From Elysia chlorotica (taxonomy: Eukaryota > Mollusca > Gastropoda > Plakobranchidae): a DNA stretch of 64,000 nt. Below the pieces are notes generated by a model that saw only the letters and a list, made by a program, of their open reading frames with translations, searched no databases and was not told the DNA's origin. Made by a program: the position numbers and the translations under genes. This document shows, piece after piece, positions 1-12,200 of the stretch (position 1 is its first letter; each line of letters starts with the position of its first letter). The DNA is taken from the NCBI GenBank assembly GCA_003991915.1, contig RQTK01000031.1, positions 431,135 to 495,134 of the forward strand, in the 5' to 3' direction.

Positions 1-1217
1 ACCTCAATGTTATGTTGTAAATGTAATGAAGAATTATTTTTCAATTTTGCAGGGCTGCCTATGATACAAGGTGCAGAATGATCAGCAATAAAAAAAATGA
101 AGACAAGCAAAACTATAAAGATGTCAGAGAGGGCTGAATACTCTGTACAGGTATTTTTCTCTCTCTACAATAAAAAAAATCACGCCTAAATTAAAAGGAT
201 ATCAAGGAATTAAATCAGAAGGACACAACATTAATAAATAGAGATATGCTGATGGCGCTGCATTCATTTCAGAAAACAGTAAAGACTTGCAAGGACTGTT
301 TAGATAATGTTGAAGAAGAGAGCAGAAAGAAAGGAATGACAACAAAATCTCATAATGAAAAGTGCGGGCAAAAATGAGTTTTAGAAATGAAAGCAGTCCT
401 AACAAATGCATCGCCATTCAGAAGGAAAAAAAAAGAGTCCTTCAGTGTTTAAATGAATCCATACTTAGGTATTGATGTGAGACTTTGACAACCTCAAAAC
501 AAACAGAGAAGAAACTGGAGGCAGTTGAAATGTAGTTTCTATGAGAAATTATCAGAATTTTGTGGACAGCAAAAAAAGTGTGAGGAAACAGTCTTACAGG
601 AAACTAACGGAACACGATTGTTCATTTATAAAGAATGATTGCCAACGTTACAAAGCATGGTACCCAATGGATGGTTCTATAATCCCCAAGACTGTAGGAG
701 GAGAAAAAAGACGATGAAACATGGAGATTTTTTAGAAACATGATTGTAATGATAGAACAAAATTAAGGTAAATAAACATAAATTGAGGAAGTCAAGAAAA
801 GGGTATGATACTGATTAAACCTGATCAACGTTAAGAAAAAGATGTAGAAACATGATTGTGATGACAGAATATAATTGCTGTAAATAAACATTAACTATGC
901 AAAGTCAAGACAAGGGCAGGATATTTCTTATCACAGTTTAGAAGAAGATTAAGATCATTTTTTTCCCACACAATTTGCAAAGATGACATGGGGAAAAGAT
1001 ATGAAAGGGGTGAAAAGTATTGAAAACTAGACAAGTGAGATGACATTAAACCATTGTCCTACATAGATGTAATTAGGTCTATAATTTAAATGAAGGTCTA
1101 TTCAGAGATCAGAAACTTGAATAAGATTGAGAGTTAGACGAACAGATGCTCATGAAATCAACAAAAGAAGATTTTATTTTGTCAAATGAAAAAAATTTAG
1201 GAAGTGGCTAGTTGTTA
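1..1217. other. Left flank, no gene seen
   Basis: AT-rich DNA with short open frames only. An AG acceptor-like site (ttttgcag, ~45-52) on the plus strand leads into a frame broken within a few codons. It probably lies within an intron or 3' region of gene 1. Confidence 0.5.
735..920. repeat. Diverged pair of ~75-bp direct repeats
   Basis: 'agaaacatgattgtaatgat' at 735 and 'agaaacatgattgtgatgac' at 846 start two similar stretches, both running through 'taaataaacat' and 'agtcaaga.aaggg'. Old local duplication in non-coding DNA. Confidence 0.6.
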
Positions 1218-1584
<367 letters not shown>

Positions 1585-1775
1585 GATTGTCATTGATTAA
1601 TTTGATTGGTAACTTCTCACCATACACATTTTAATTTTACATTTAGATAATTTATCTTCATGGTTTATTTATCTGTTTTATTTTTCCATGTATCTCTTTT
1701 TATCTTTTACATGTAAAATCTTTGTGTGTATGTATACTTTTTCCTTCTTTTTTCAATTGAGACATTTTTTTTGGT

Positions 1776-1799
1776 CTGACGGAGGCTGAAGGCTGAAAG
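1776..1799 (+). ncRNA. Possible relic hammerhead-ribozyme core of a Penelope-like element
   Basis: CTGACGG - AGGCTGAAGGCT - GAAA resembles the hammerhead core (CUGANGA, stem II, GAAA), which is known from the terminal repeats of Penelope-like elements. It lies 200 bp before a GIY-YIG fragment. Stem II pairing is imperfect and the CUGANGA box deviates, so it is probably degraded. Weak call. Confidence 0.25.
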
Positions 1800-1874
1800 C
1801 TTACGTATTTTGTATCATTTTGTTTATCTTAGAGCTGCACTATACCTAATTTTGTATTTTTTGGTGCCTTGCAG

Positions 1875-1902
1875 ACTACTACTACTGCTGCTGCTGCTGC
1901 TG

Positions 1903-1990
<88 letters not shown>
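1875..1990 (+). repeat. (CTA)n/(CTG)n microsatellite
   Basis: About 116 bp of CTA with a short CTG interruption, directly before the Penelope-like fragment. Confidence 0.95.
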
Positions 1991-1998
1991 AACACCTC

Positions 1999-2148
1999 TC
2001 ATGCAAATCAAGTAATCTCTTATACTTTATTACGTGCACAAAATGTAACAAACAATACATAGGACAAACATTGCAAACAAGAAATTGTTTCACAAACATC
2101 AACAACCAATCAACATATCCTATTTCTCTTTTACATAAGTGTGTTTAG
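1999..2148 (+). mobile_element. Penelope-like element GIY-YIG endonuclease fragment
   Basis: Forward translation gives SSNLLYFITCTKCNKQYIGQ then TLQTRN, matching the start of GIY-YIG endonuclease domains of Penelope-like retroelements (pattern NLIYxIxCxxCxxxYIGxT). It stops at 2146-2148 after ~35 further residues without the rest of the domain. A CTA microsatellite directly precedes it. Fragment only. Confidence 0.65.
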
Positions 2149-2230
2149 AAAGAGATTATGGCAAAACAAAGACTGATTAGATGGAGGAAGAAGTACAGAA
2201 AACCATTTTTTTGTATGTACGCCCTCCAAT

Positions 2231-2270
2231 GTAGTAGTATGTAGTAGTAGTAGTAGTAGTAGTAGTAGTA
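2231..2270 (+). repeat. (TAG)n microsatellite
   Basis: About 40 bp of TAG units with one early break. Confidence 0.9.
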
Positions 2271-2534
2271 AAATAAAATAAACACAAAACTTTGAAACTG
2301 CGAGAAACGATATAAAACTACACAATTAGAGATATAAAGAATACATATAAAACTTTTTGCTTTAATACGCTTCATCAGTATAACAGTACAGTAACCAAAG
2401 AAACATAAGGGAACAAACTTATAGGTTGTCAATGTATGGCAACAATTTCTGAAGAATTTTAGTGCTATTTAATTGGGAAAACTTTTCTATAAAAATTAAA
2501 GTAAAACGTGCACATACAAAAAAATGGTTTTCTG

Positions 2535-2938
2535 TATTGGATTCATGATTCATTTCCTAACATAGAATTTTATGATAATCAGACTAGTACAGTCGAAACT
2601 GCCCTGCCGACCACCTGTCCATGACAACCACCTGCATTGGCGACCACTTTTCATTGACTCTCTTACATTTTTACTCTATTCTGTTAATGCATATCGCGAC
2701 CACCTGCCCAACATGACCATGGGCAGCCTTTTATTTTACCCAAACAGACAAAACCCTGTCTAACGTGACCACTTTTTTCTTATAAAAAAAAAAAAGAAAT
2801 TGACCAGAAATATAGGTAAGTGTACATGACACATACGTAAATAAGAAAGAGAGTGGGTGGGGATGGGGAAAAGAGTAGGCCTACTGGTACCGTAGACACT
2901 GATAGAGTGTCTCTTGCATCAAGGTTAAGTTCCGAATG
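2535..2938. repeat. 404-bp direct repeat, copy 1
   Basis: Same as 5425-5828 (offset 2890) with no difference seen by eye. It contains repeated 'GCGACCACCT / CGACCACTTTT / TGACCACTTTTTT' words and a 'TACAGTCGAAACTG' start, resembling ends of pogo/Tigger-type DNA transposon relics, plus extra flanking sequence. A 63-codon open frame is contained in both copies but looks non-coding. It joins directly to a SINE-like element at 2939. Confidence 0.85.
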
Positions 2939-3078
2939 TACCAGCTTCAGATTTAGGCACATCTTGTGGTCCAACTGAGACAGCTGTCACAAACAATAGT
3001 TGGATCACCATCAAGCAATGCCAACCTAAGGCTGCCAGAGGAATAGACTTTTGGCTGTTTGCTTGGCTACCAAACAAA
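2939..3078 (-). mobile_element. Family X short repeat, copy 2
   Basis: Minus-strand match to 1218-1353 ('acagctgtctcagttggac', 'ggctgccagaggaatag' on plus). Its end, where the triplet tract should start, is fused to the 404-bp repeat copy. Confidence 0.6.
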
Positions 3079-3207
3079 AAGCCACTAATTATCATAGCCT
3101 CACAATCGAAAACCTTAAGCGTAGCCCATTCTGGAGAACAAGGCTGAATACAAATATATTTTGCTGATACTAAACATTGAAAGTAAAATCTCACTAAAAC
3201 TCCTTAC

Positions 3208-3392
3208 CTTAGCTCATCTGCTGTCATTTCTCTGAAGTCTGTGCTAGCCTTCGGGGATTTGAGTTCAAGCATTTTATAAAGAAGAGCTCTTGTAATCTTT
3301 GTAGACAACACCATAGGAGGATCTTCAAGCTCCAGCAACATCTCTCGCTCAGCTAAGTTCATAATACCAGCACAGAAACGCTGCAGAGTTAT
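3208..3392 (-). CDS. Gene 1 exon 18 (last exon found)
   Basis: 185 bp, acceptor TTTCACAG and donor GTAAGG, phase 0 to 2. It encodes 61 residues (ITLQRFCAGIMNLAEREMLL through TDFREMTADEL). It ends in a clear donor, so coding sequence continues to the left. I see no exon with the required phase in 1-3207, so the gene probably continues beyond the window. Confidence 0.8.
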
Positions 3393-6051
3393 CTGTGAAA
3401 GAGAACATTTTTTTTTATTTGTTTAGTTTTCAAGGAAATTTACAGAATTAACGTAATTTCTGGTATAAAGATATTAAGCAGGACAATTTTTTTTTTTTTT
3501 TAGTTCCACAGTCTGAAAAGATGGAATTTGAAAATACTCCTAGCAAAAACCAAAAAAAAAGAGATTTTAAAATTCAAAAAGGTCATAAAACAAAACACAC
3601 TTAAGTTTCAGATGAATTAACAAACGGGATAGTGAATTTTCAGACTTTTCCACCCTTTTCCTAAGGACAATATTTGAAGAAGAAAAATATTATTTGTGAG
3701 ACTTCTGTTAAAGTAAGAGAAAAAAAAAGGTAAAGGAAGCCAAGCAATAGCAAAGAATTGAGATTGTTCTTGAATAAACATAAAGTCACCTGTCCTATCT
3801 TTCGTAATCTAGATACAGTAAATAAATTCCTTTAAGTCTAACTTCTAACAAAATATCAAACAGACATCATATCCATTGGCACTAGACAAACAAATCATTC
3901 TTGACTAGAGCATCTTTTTGACCTGATATGAAACAACATCAAGGATGTAGTGGCCTAATAGTATAAACCATGTTCTGTTTCAGTTGCAAAGTGATTTGAT
4001 GCCAACGCAATTATGGGATCCAAACCCACAAAACTCAATCATTTTTCAATAGTGTTTTCTTTAAGCTGACTCTTAGTTCTAACGACTGCCAAACTCAGCC
4101 TAACTAACTCTACATAATGAATTAACATGCAATATTTTCTAGGATTTTCCCCCTGAAATTTCTAGGTATTATGAGAATGAAGATGGGATTAAATGTTATT
4201 AATGAATTCACAATCCTTTGTGAAATGAATAAAAGTCCAGCTATCAAAAATAGAGTAATTATTGTTAAAAATGTCTATTGTCTTTCTTCTTTAATTGCTC
4301 TAATATTATCTCACCTTGTGTAGCATCTCAGCATTCACTTCTAATTGAGCCACATAAATTGTTTCAGTGGTGAAAAACTTCACTAGCTTCTCAAACTGAA
4401 ATAAAAAGAACTGAAAGTAAGGCTCTCTTGGTAATAGATCAACAAAAAAACCAACAAAACATTCAATACCTTTTGATTTCTTTGTAATTTATGAACATGA
4501 TACTTTCTGTTGTATAACTTTATCAGATTGTTTGGCTGGTGCAAAGGACTAAAGCAGAGCTGTTGTATTATTTTTAGCTCACTGAGATTCTTAAAGTCTT
4601 TGTAGTTTGCTTTAAATTCCACAAGCCTATTTACGTTTTGGATCAATAATAGCATTAGATGAAATGGATAGTTTTAGTAAAGCTTAATATACAGTTGCAA
4701 AGCACCCCCCCCCCCCCCCCCCCCTAACAAAATCATAAAAAAAAGGTATAGTGCAGTTGGAAAATCACAAAATGATACACATCATTCTCTTTAGATGCCT
4801 TATATATCTATTTCTTTTCTTCTTAATATAAAAAAAAATATTGGATATATTATAAATTTTAAAATTAATAAATATAGGAAAAAACAGAACAGAAAAAATA
4901 GCAAACCTTTAAGTCAAAAATGTGTTAGAGATGAGATGATATTGAACATGATAAATATGATACCAATGGTTCTCACATCTTGACATCCATCAGCAGGATC
5001 TGATACTTCCTTTCTGATCTTTTTAGCACAATACAGGCATCGCTGCTGAGGATTCCTGGAAATAGAGTACAGCTCTTCTCTTCTCTTGTTGTCCTCCTCG
5101 GCACACACAGCCTGGTTTTTTGTAGCAACGTCTAAGAGAACCTCCAGCATGGTTAGATTAGTTGTGATGGACTGATTGCAGGCATAATTTTCTCTTTCCT
5201 TGAGTCCACTGTCTTTAAACATAGCATCCTCATAAAATGTCGACTGGATTCAATGTTAAAAGATGGAACATAATATAAGCATTATTTATTTTTTGTGTAG
5301 TAAGAAAATATACTTATTTGTGTAACTTAGGACTTAATGAGATAAAAAACAACAACAACCCACTGAAATTTAACTCCCTGACAGAAACTCTCAAAGGATT
5401 CAGAACAAATTTAGATTTGTCAATTATTGGATTCATGATTCATTTCCTAACATAGAATTTTATGATAATCAGACTAGTACAGTCGAAACTGCCCTGCCGA
5501 CCACCTGTCCATGACAACCACCTGCATTGGCGACCACTTTTCATTGACTCTCTTACATTTTTACTCTATTCTGTTAATGCATATCGCGACCACCTGCCCA
5601 ACATGACCATGGGCAGCCTTTTATTTTACCCAAACAGACAAAACCCTGTCTAACGTGACCACTTTTTTCTTATAAAAAAAAAAAAGAAATTGACCAGAAA
5701 TATAGGTAAGTGTACATGACACATACGTAAATAAGAAAGAGAGTGGGTGGGGATGGGGAAAAGAGTAGGCCTACTGGTACCGTAGACACTGATAGAGTGT
5801 CTCTTGCATCAAGGTTAAGTTCCGAATGACCAAAGTCAATGAGAGCGATAGGGGTCGGAGGGATGGGGCAAAAAAACTCCCTTTCCTTTTGGTCTACAGA
5901 GGGTAGGGATGGTCATGAGGAAAACTTTTCATAGAATGTAAGCTAAGATGAGGTTGAGAAAAGAATAAAGAAAGAGCAAAAAGATAAGTAAAAACGAAAA
6001 TGACAAGAAAATTAAAGACAGACAAAGAAGAAAGACGTGGCACAGGAAAGA

Positions 6052-6122
<71 letters not shown>

Positions 6123-6150
6123 AGAGAGAGAGAGAGAGAGAGAGATGGAG

Positions 6151-6207
<57 letters not shown>

Positions 6208-9200
6208 ACACACACAAATAGAGAGCGAAATAGATTTGGTGAAAGAATACGTTTTAAAAAGGACATGCGGGCTACAAGATAGAAATTCCTAAATGCACTT
6301 AGCAATTCAACAATATGAAAAAGAAAAAAATACTTAAGAACATAACAAAGGCAGACATGGAATTTCAAGTACATTGGAGTGGCAGTAACTGTGCTTATTT
6401 CTTGGCCCTCTTCAATGCAAATAAATAGCCCTCCAACAAGAATCTGTATTGTTTAATGTATTGAGATTACTACAATGGTTGACATAAGTTTATTATTGAT
6501 ATTCCTGTTGTATATTATTCGCCTTCTTGGTCCTATTATCACAACACACTTTCGAAAACCTCAAATGTTTAATCATTGTCAAAAGAGCAAGGGCTACAAA
6601 AATGCAGTGAAGATGAAAAACAACGCAGAACATACCTTCTTGTCCATTTCTTCAAAAAGTTTTAGTACCATTCTCTTTCGCAGCCAGATTTTGCTGCGCA
6701 TTCGCACTGTAGGCGAATCAAGAGCAAAGAACAACAAATCCTGTAGTATTCTTTTCAAGATCTCCATGCAGCTGTTTCCCACCTTAAAGGTACAGAGATT
6801 TTTTTTTTTCAGGTGCAAAACATGATCTCTTTTATAAGGTTGCTACAAATTTGATTGTTACCATCAATAAAAAAAGCAAACTTCATTTGCTCGGTAAAAA
6901 TCGTTTGTAAAGCTTGACATTTTATTTAAAAAATAATAGTATCTATTACTTTAGTTTACTGGATGCATTGCTTCCATAATTCTCCCACAGCAAAACGTTG
7001 GTTGCATTCTAGAGTCCAGCTGACGGTACTTTTCATTGTTTTCTATAGTGTCAAGCAAAGTTTGTTGGCTATATCACGTGCAGACATAATTTAGAACACA
7101 TTATTGCAAATAAAAAGATGAACGGAAAGAGAGCAAGATGTAGGCCACAAAGATGGATCAGTAGAAGCAACGAGATCAACCTGATTGTGAAATGCGAGGA
7201 CTACCATATTTTCATTTTGATCATAAACACCTATTAGGGTGTCCCTGTATTTGTATATTTTGAAATACAATCTTGACAAACCTAAGAAAAATCTTACCAT
7301 TTTATGAATATCCACAAAAGCCAGGCACTGTTTGCCTCCACAGTTAAAACTTGCAATCTCATCTTTATGGCGAAGAAAGTAGTTTTTTTGGTTAGCGACA
7401 GGTATTGGTTTCACAGTGGTATCAGATGGAGGTCCCAGTAAAAACTCCTCAAAGGTGGATATTGGGGTGGCTATTCCTGCAAACATTTTAACATTTTTGT
7501 TTCAATAAGCAATCAAGGATCAGACAAAGCTCACTATGTAGTCCATGAAACTAAAAATAAATAATACAATACCATTTTACTTTCTTAGTGTTTACAGTTT
7601 CCTATCCTGTCCATCGGTCAGCGGATCTTTTAATTTTTTGGTTCAGAAGGTGTATGAGAGATTAGTTTGTTATATCAAATATTGTTTAATCAAGACAAAG
7701 AAAAAGAACAATTGTGGATTTTGATCTGTTCATTGAATGTAGGGTGCTTTTTGAGTTTTAACTCCTTTGTATTTCAGTTGTGCTGTATTATGGTAACATT
7801 TAAGACAACCCTACTCTCCACCTTTGAGAAAAAAAATATATGAAGAATGTGAGGTATTTTCTGCAAATAATAACAATAATAAAACATTTAAAAAAAAAAG
7901 GCATCCCACCTACATTACTAAAGTCTACTGTTGTGCAGGTTGATATACTCTTGTGCTCGCACCTTTTTGTTTCGATCTGCACACCTTCAAATAATAAAAA
8001 TCAAAACTTTTACCTTTTCAATTTTTTGAAAATTCCAAACACTAGTGCGCACACAAGGGATAGGCCTTAAATGGTGCAATGTGAAAAGGTCAAGAATACT
8101 ATTTTGCAATGGAAAAAAAAAGCAACGAATTTAATTACCCACACTTACTGGCTTCTAAATCTGGACGTGAGAGTTCTTGTTTTTCAACTTTTTTCTGTTG
8201 AAGCAACATCTGAATTTGATTATCTTTCTCCTTTTTCATTTTCTCTCTCATTTTTGCCTCATCCATCTCATCTGAAGCATATATTAAAAGTAAGTCACTT
8301 CTTTGTCTCCTAAATGGACCAAGAGACTTAGTACTGCATATTCCAAGGGATATATCATCAGATGAGGCTGCCTCTCTACTCCGGATCTCATCTTCCTTCC
8401 ACTTTATGTTTTGATTTTTCAAAGCATTTCTCCGGCTCCTAAGTGTGCTTGGAGGAGTAATAGCATGCTTTGTACAGGCTGCTGATTGAAAGTCATAGCA
8501 TGGTGTTCCTTCCTCTACAACGCTAAATTTAGTGAAGGTGGCAGGCACAACCGGCACATTCCCTTCCCCACCAGCTTCCATTCTGCGATCAAATGCCTTC
8601 CTTTCCTTTTCTTCAAGGTCCACTAAGGATGACATGTCGTCAAACCTGGCCGTTAAAATTAAAAATTAAAAATTATATAAAATGACTGGAACGTGATAGC
8701 AGATAATTTTCTTACATTACCTAGGAAAAAATGTGTAATGGAAAAAACATATTTTTAATATCTATATCAGGTAGTGAATAATTTCTCGCTCTTCAACTTG
8801 ATGTAAAATATTGTTTCCTTACAAGAACTCACTTTTATAGATGCACTTTGCATAAATTAGTTTATGAGTTTGAAGATTCTTTCTTCATTCACCGTAATAT
8901 ATCTCTCTCCCCCCGACTTGGCTTATTATGAAGACATAGGAAGCGTTAGGGTCAAAGTCCAATTTTTGTATTAGGAACACTACAAGGAGGTTGGGCAAAT
9001 TCACATTAGCCCACCTTGGTGTAAGGGGACTCTACTGAGCACCGCGCGCGATGTTGAAACTTAGAAATAGTCTGCCCCTGCTCTCCGCGCACCGATGTAA
9101 GCCTAAACCATGTCGCGCTCAGAAAGAGCGTACTATGGTTTTATCTCTTATAGTTTCAGATTCTGACGGAAACATTTATTATTGATTTTCATTTTTGTAA

Positions 9201-12200
9201 TATTATTACTTAGATTGTATTTTTGTAACCCAACCCCTTTTTAGCGAGACAGGACGGGCACTGCCCACCCTGCCCATAGGCACGAGCCGCCCTTGAAGCT
9301 TGCTACTCGTAGTGAAAAAAATCAAGAAGGATTGAGTTGGTTGAAGTCACTCATTGTGGCAAACCACTTGCCATCATGCGACAGGCGGAGTGACTTCACC
9401 ACAGATACATTACAGGGTCTCATGTTTCTTTATTACAATAAATTTGTTGAGTGCCACTTCTTTGGTTGAATAATTTCACCAGTTATGTTTATTTCATAGG
9501 CATCTAAGAATCAGGAAGATATTATGCTGATTTTTTTCTTTAAATACTCTTATAAAAATGGTTAATTTGCATCGAATTTCTTTGTTTTATTTCATCTTCA
9601 AGACTACAATTATGCTGCAACTTTTGCCATTTTTGGCTTCAACTTTTTGCAACGTTTGCCATTTTTAATTGTAACTTTCTGTGGGGACAAATTTACAATG
9701 CATGTACATATTATGGCAAAAAATTAAAACGCAGTGATTATTCGCATCCCGGTATGAGAATAACACAGTTCCGTTATTCGCATCCCCCCTTACCAAATCA
9801 CACAGACTATTGTGAGTTTCACGGGATATGACGAGACGAGGCCTAGTGGATCTATCTCTTTTAAAAAATTCCCGGTTGGTAGGCTAACTGGAACTCTCTC
9901 TCTCGCTCGCTCGCTCAGATCTAGATCTAATAATCAAACTTCTCCAATCTTATCTTTTTTATTTGTGCTCTCTCTCTCTCTCTCTCTACCTTTTTCCAAA
10001 CCAAACATGGACATAGTTCTACGCTTAGCTCTTTGGTTGTGAAGTGTTATTTCCATTCAAATCAATATGAGCTCAGAAAAAGGGGGAGGGGGGGGGGATA
10101 CAATCGAGGAGAATAACTGCAGCCTTACACAAAAGGGGGGATGCGAATAACGAAATTGCGTTATTCTCATCCCCGGAATAAATTTTTTGATTATCCGCAT
10201 CCCGGGGATGAGAATAAAGGCAGCCAAATTAAAAAGTGCACTGTTTAAAGACAAAAAGAATGAATGTGTGCCGTTTTTCACAGCAAACAATATTTGAATG
10301 ATACATGAGAAAAAGAAAAGATTTTGTTCAATGAAGCATACCAATAACAATCGAAATTAGCAAACAAAAATTTCACAAAAAGTTTATTTTGTCTAAGCAA
10401 CATTTTTCCCTGGTATTTCCCACGTACCTGAATGATAATATACTCATCTGCCTGAATATTTAATTGCACTACCACAGCAATCAATCCAACAAAAGCTGAA
10501 CAATATTTCTTCACCTGAGATCATCTTCAAGGTAATAAGGATTATCAAGATCAATTCCAGACGCAGACTCGTATCGCCTGAAGGACGGTGAAATCCAAGG
10601 CATCAGGCGTTCCAAAGTTCTGTTCACATTGTCATTATCGTTCTTCCCTAGTTTAAAAAACAATCATGTCATTAGCCAGGATAGGAGCAGAAACACATTC
10701 TATGTTGGCAGAATAATCCATACACATGTGAATATCAATGGAAAAACTATCTGGTAATTGAAATGTTGTGTTTTATAACTAAAGCCTGATGAAAAGAGTA
10801 TGAGTATTTTTCAGTTAAAACCTCTAATTACAGGCAGTATTTATGCAAGTTCTTATTACATCTTTTGTTTATTCCCATCTTTGAACAATTTTATCAGCTT
10901 GTAATGAGCTTGCAAAAATAATTAATATTGAGATACTAACATTAAATTCACATTAAAGTTCTTTTTTATGCCTCAAAAAATATTCTTTCTCGTTGTCCAT
11001 CGTAGAGGATAGCCATAATGGATCGATGACTGCAGAATTTTTTGTCTCTTAAGTTTGCCTGGCGGCAGTAAAAGCAATATGCTTTTTTGGTAGGACTTTG
11101 TTGTGTTTGAGCATCTGATGCATTGATCAAAGAAAAATCCATCTATTTTAAAATAAAAATGGACGAGGATTAAAGAAATGTAACTTAAAAAAATAAAATC
11201 CTCTTCTTTCTCTTAAAAAAACGTTTTCATTTTTAATTGCCGATTTTTTTTGGGCATCTGAAACTTTTTTATCAGGTTAAAAGTTACACTGTGTAAAAGG
11301 TCAAATTATGGATTTTTTATATGACACACATTCATCAGGCAGTGTTTTCAATGACGATCATCCGGGCCATGGAATGAAGGAAAGGGTAAAGTTGACACAA
11401 TTCAGCTTGTGTCAACGCTGACAATCCCATTCTGGATGTTTCTTAACAAAACTGTAACTTCTTTTCCCTTCATCATAGAAAATATATTCTATCACCATCG
11501 TAAAAGAAAAAGATAGATCTTTATAACCATATCAGGCACTTATTATTTTAAGCTTGGCTTGGTACTTTCAGTTCAAGTAAAAAGTTGATCATTTGTAAAC
11601 AATATCATCCCATAATGCAATTTTGATTCAGTTTTAGGTACCTTTTATAAGGTTTATGTCTTAAAATTGGTAAACAATGAAATATTGATAATATTAAATT
11701 CAAAGACTCAAACAATACTATACTATCACATCTACCTGTCAAAAATTGTTCATATGCAGCCCATTTTTGAGGATTGTTGTGAATCTTCTGGTGTCGAGAT
11801 TTCCAAGTTACCTGAATCTCCCTTGCACTTCGCCTTCCGAATTGAGACATTGTGCGATGGATGAATGCATTCACCTGCAGATGATACAAATTTTTTCTAA
11901 CATTTTTTCCCCTACACTTAATAGAATCTATAAACCTTATATGGGATTAAGGAGTGAGAAAAAAAAAAAGATAAACACTACACAGAATATTTTGTACATA
12001 ATCTGAATACATCACAAATTTGATTCCTACACTTATTCTTTTAACACAGCAAGATAGTTTAGATTGTTAACTTTTACTAGTCACTTGGGCTCACCGACTC
12101 TTGGCTTCATAAAAGAAATTAAAGACAAGTGAACAAGAAGTAGGTAACTCATTAAAGAGTAAAGACAAAGAGAATACACTAAAGTTATGAATAATTCAAG

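Noticed and set aside
2572..2763. 63-codon open frame, repeated at 5462-5653
   Set aside because: It lies inside the 404-bp repeat on the strand opposite to gene 1, with no conserved protein character. Two equal copies reflect the DNA duplication, not selection.
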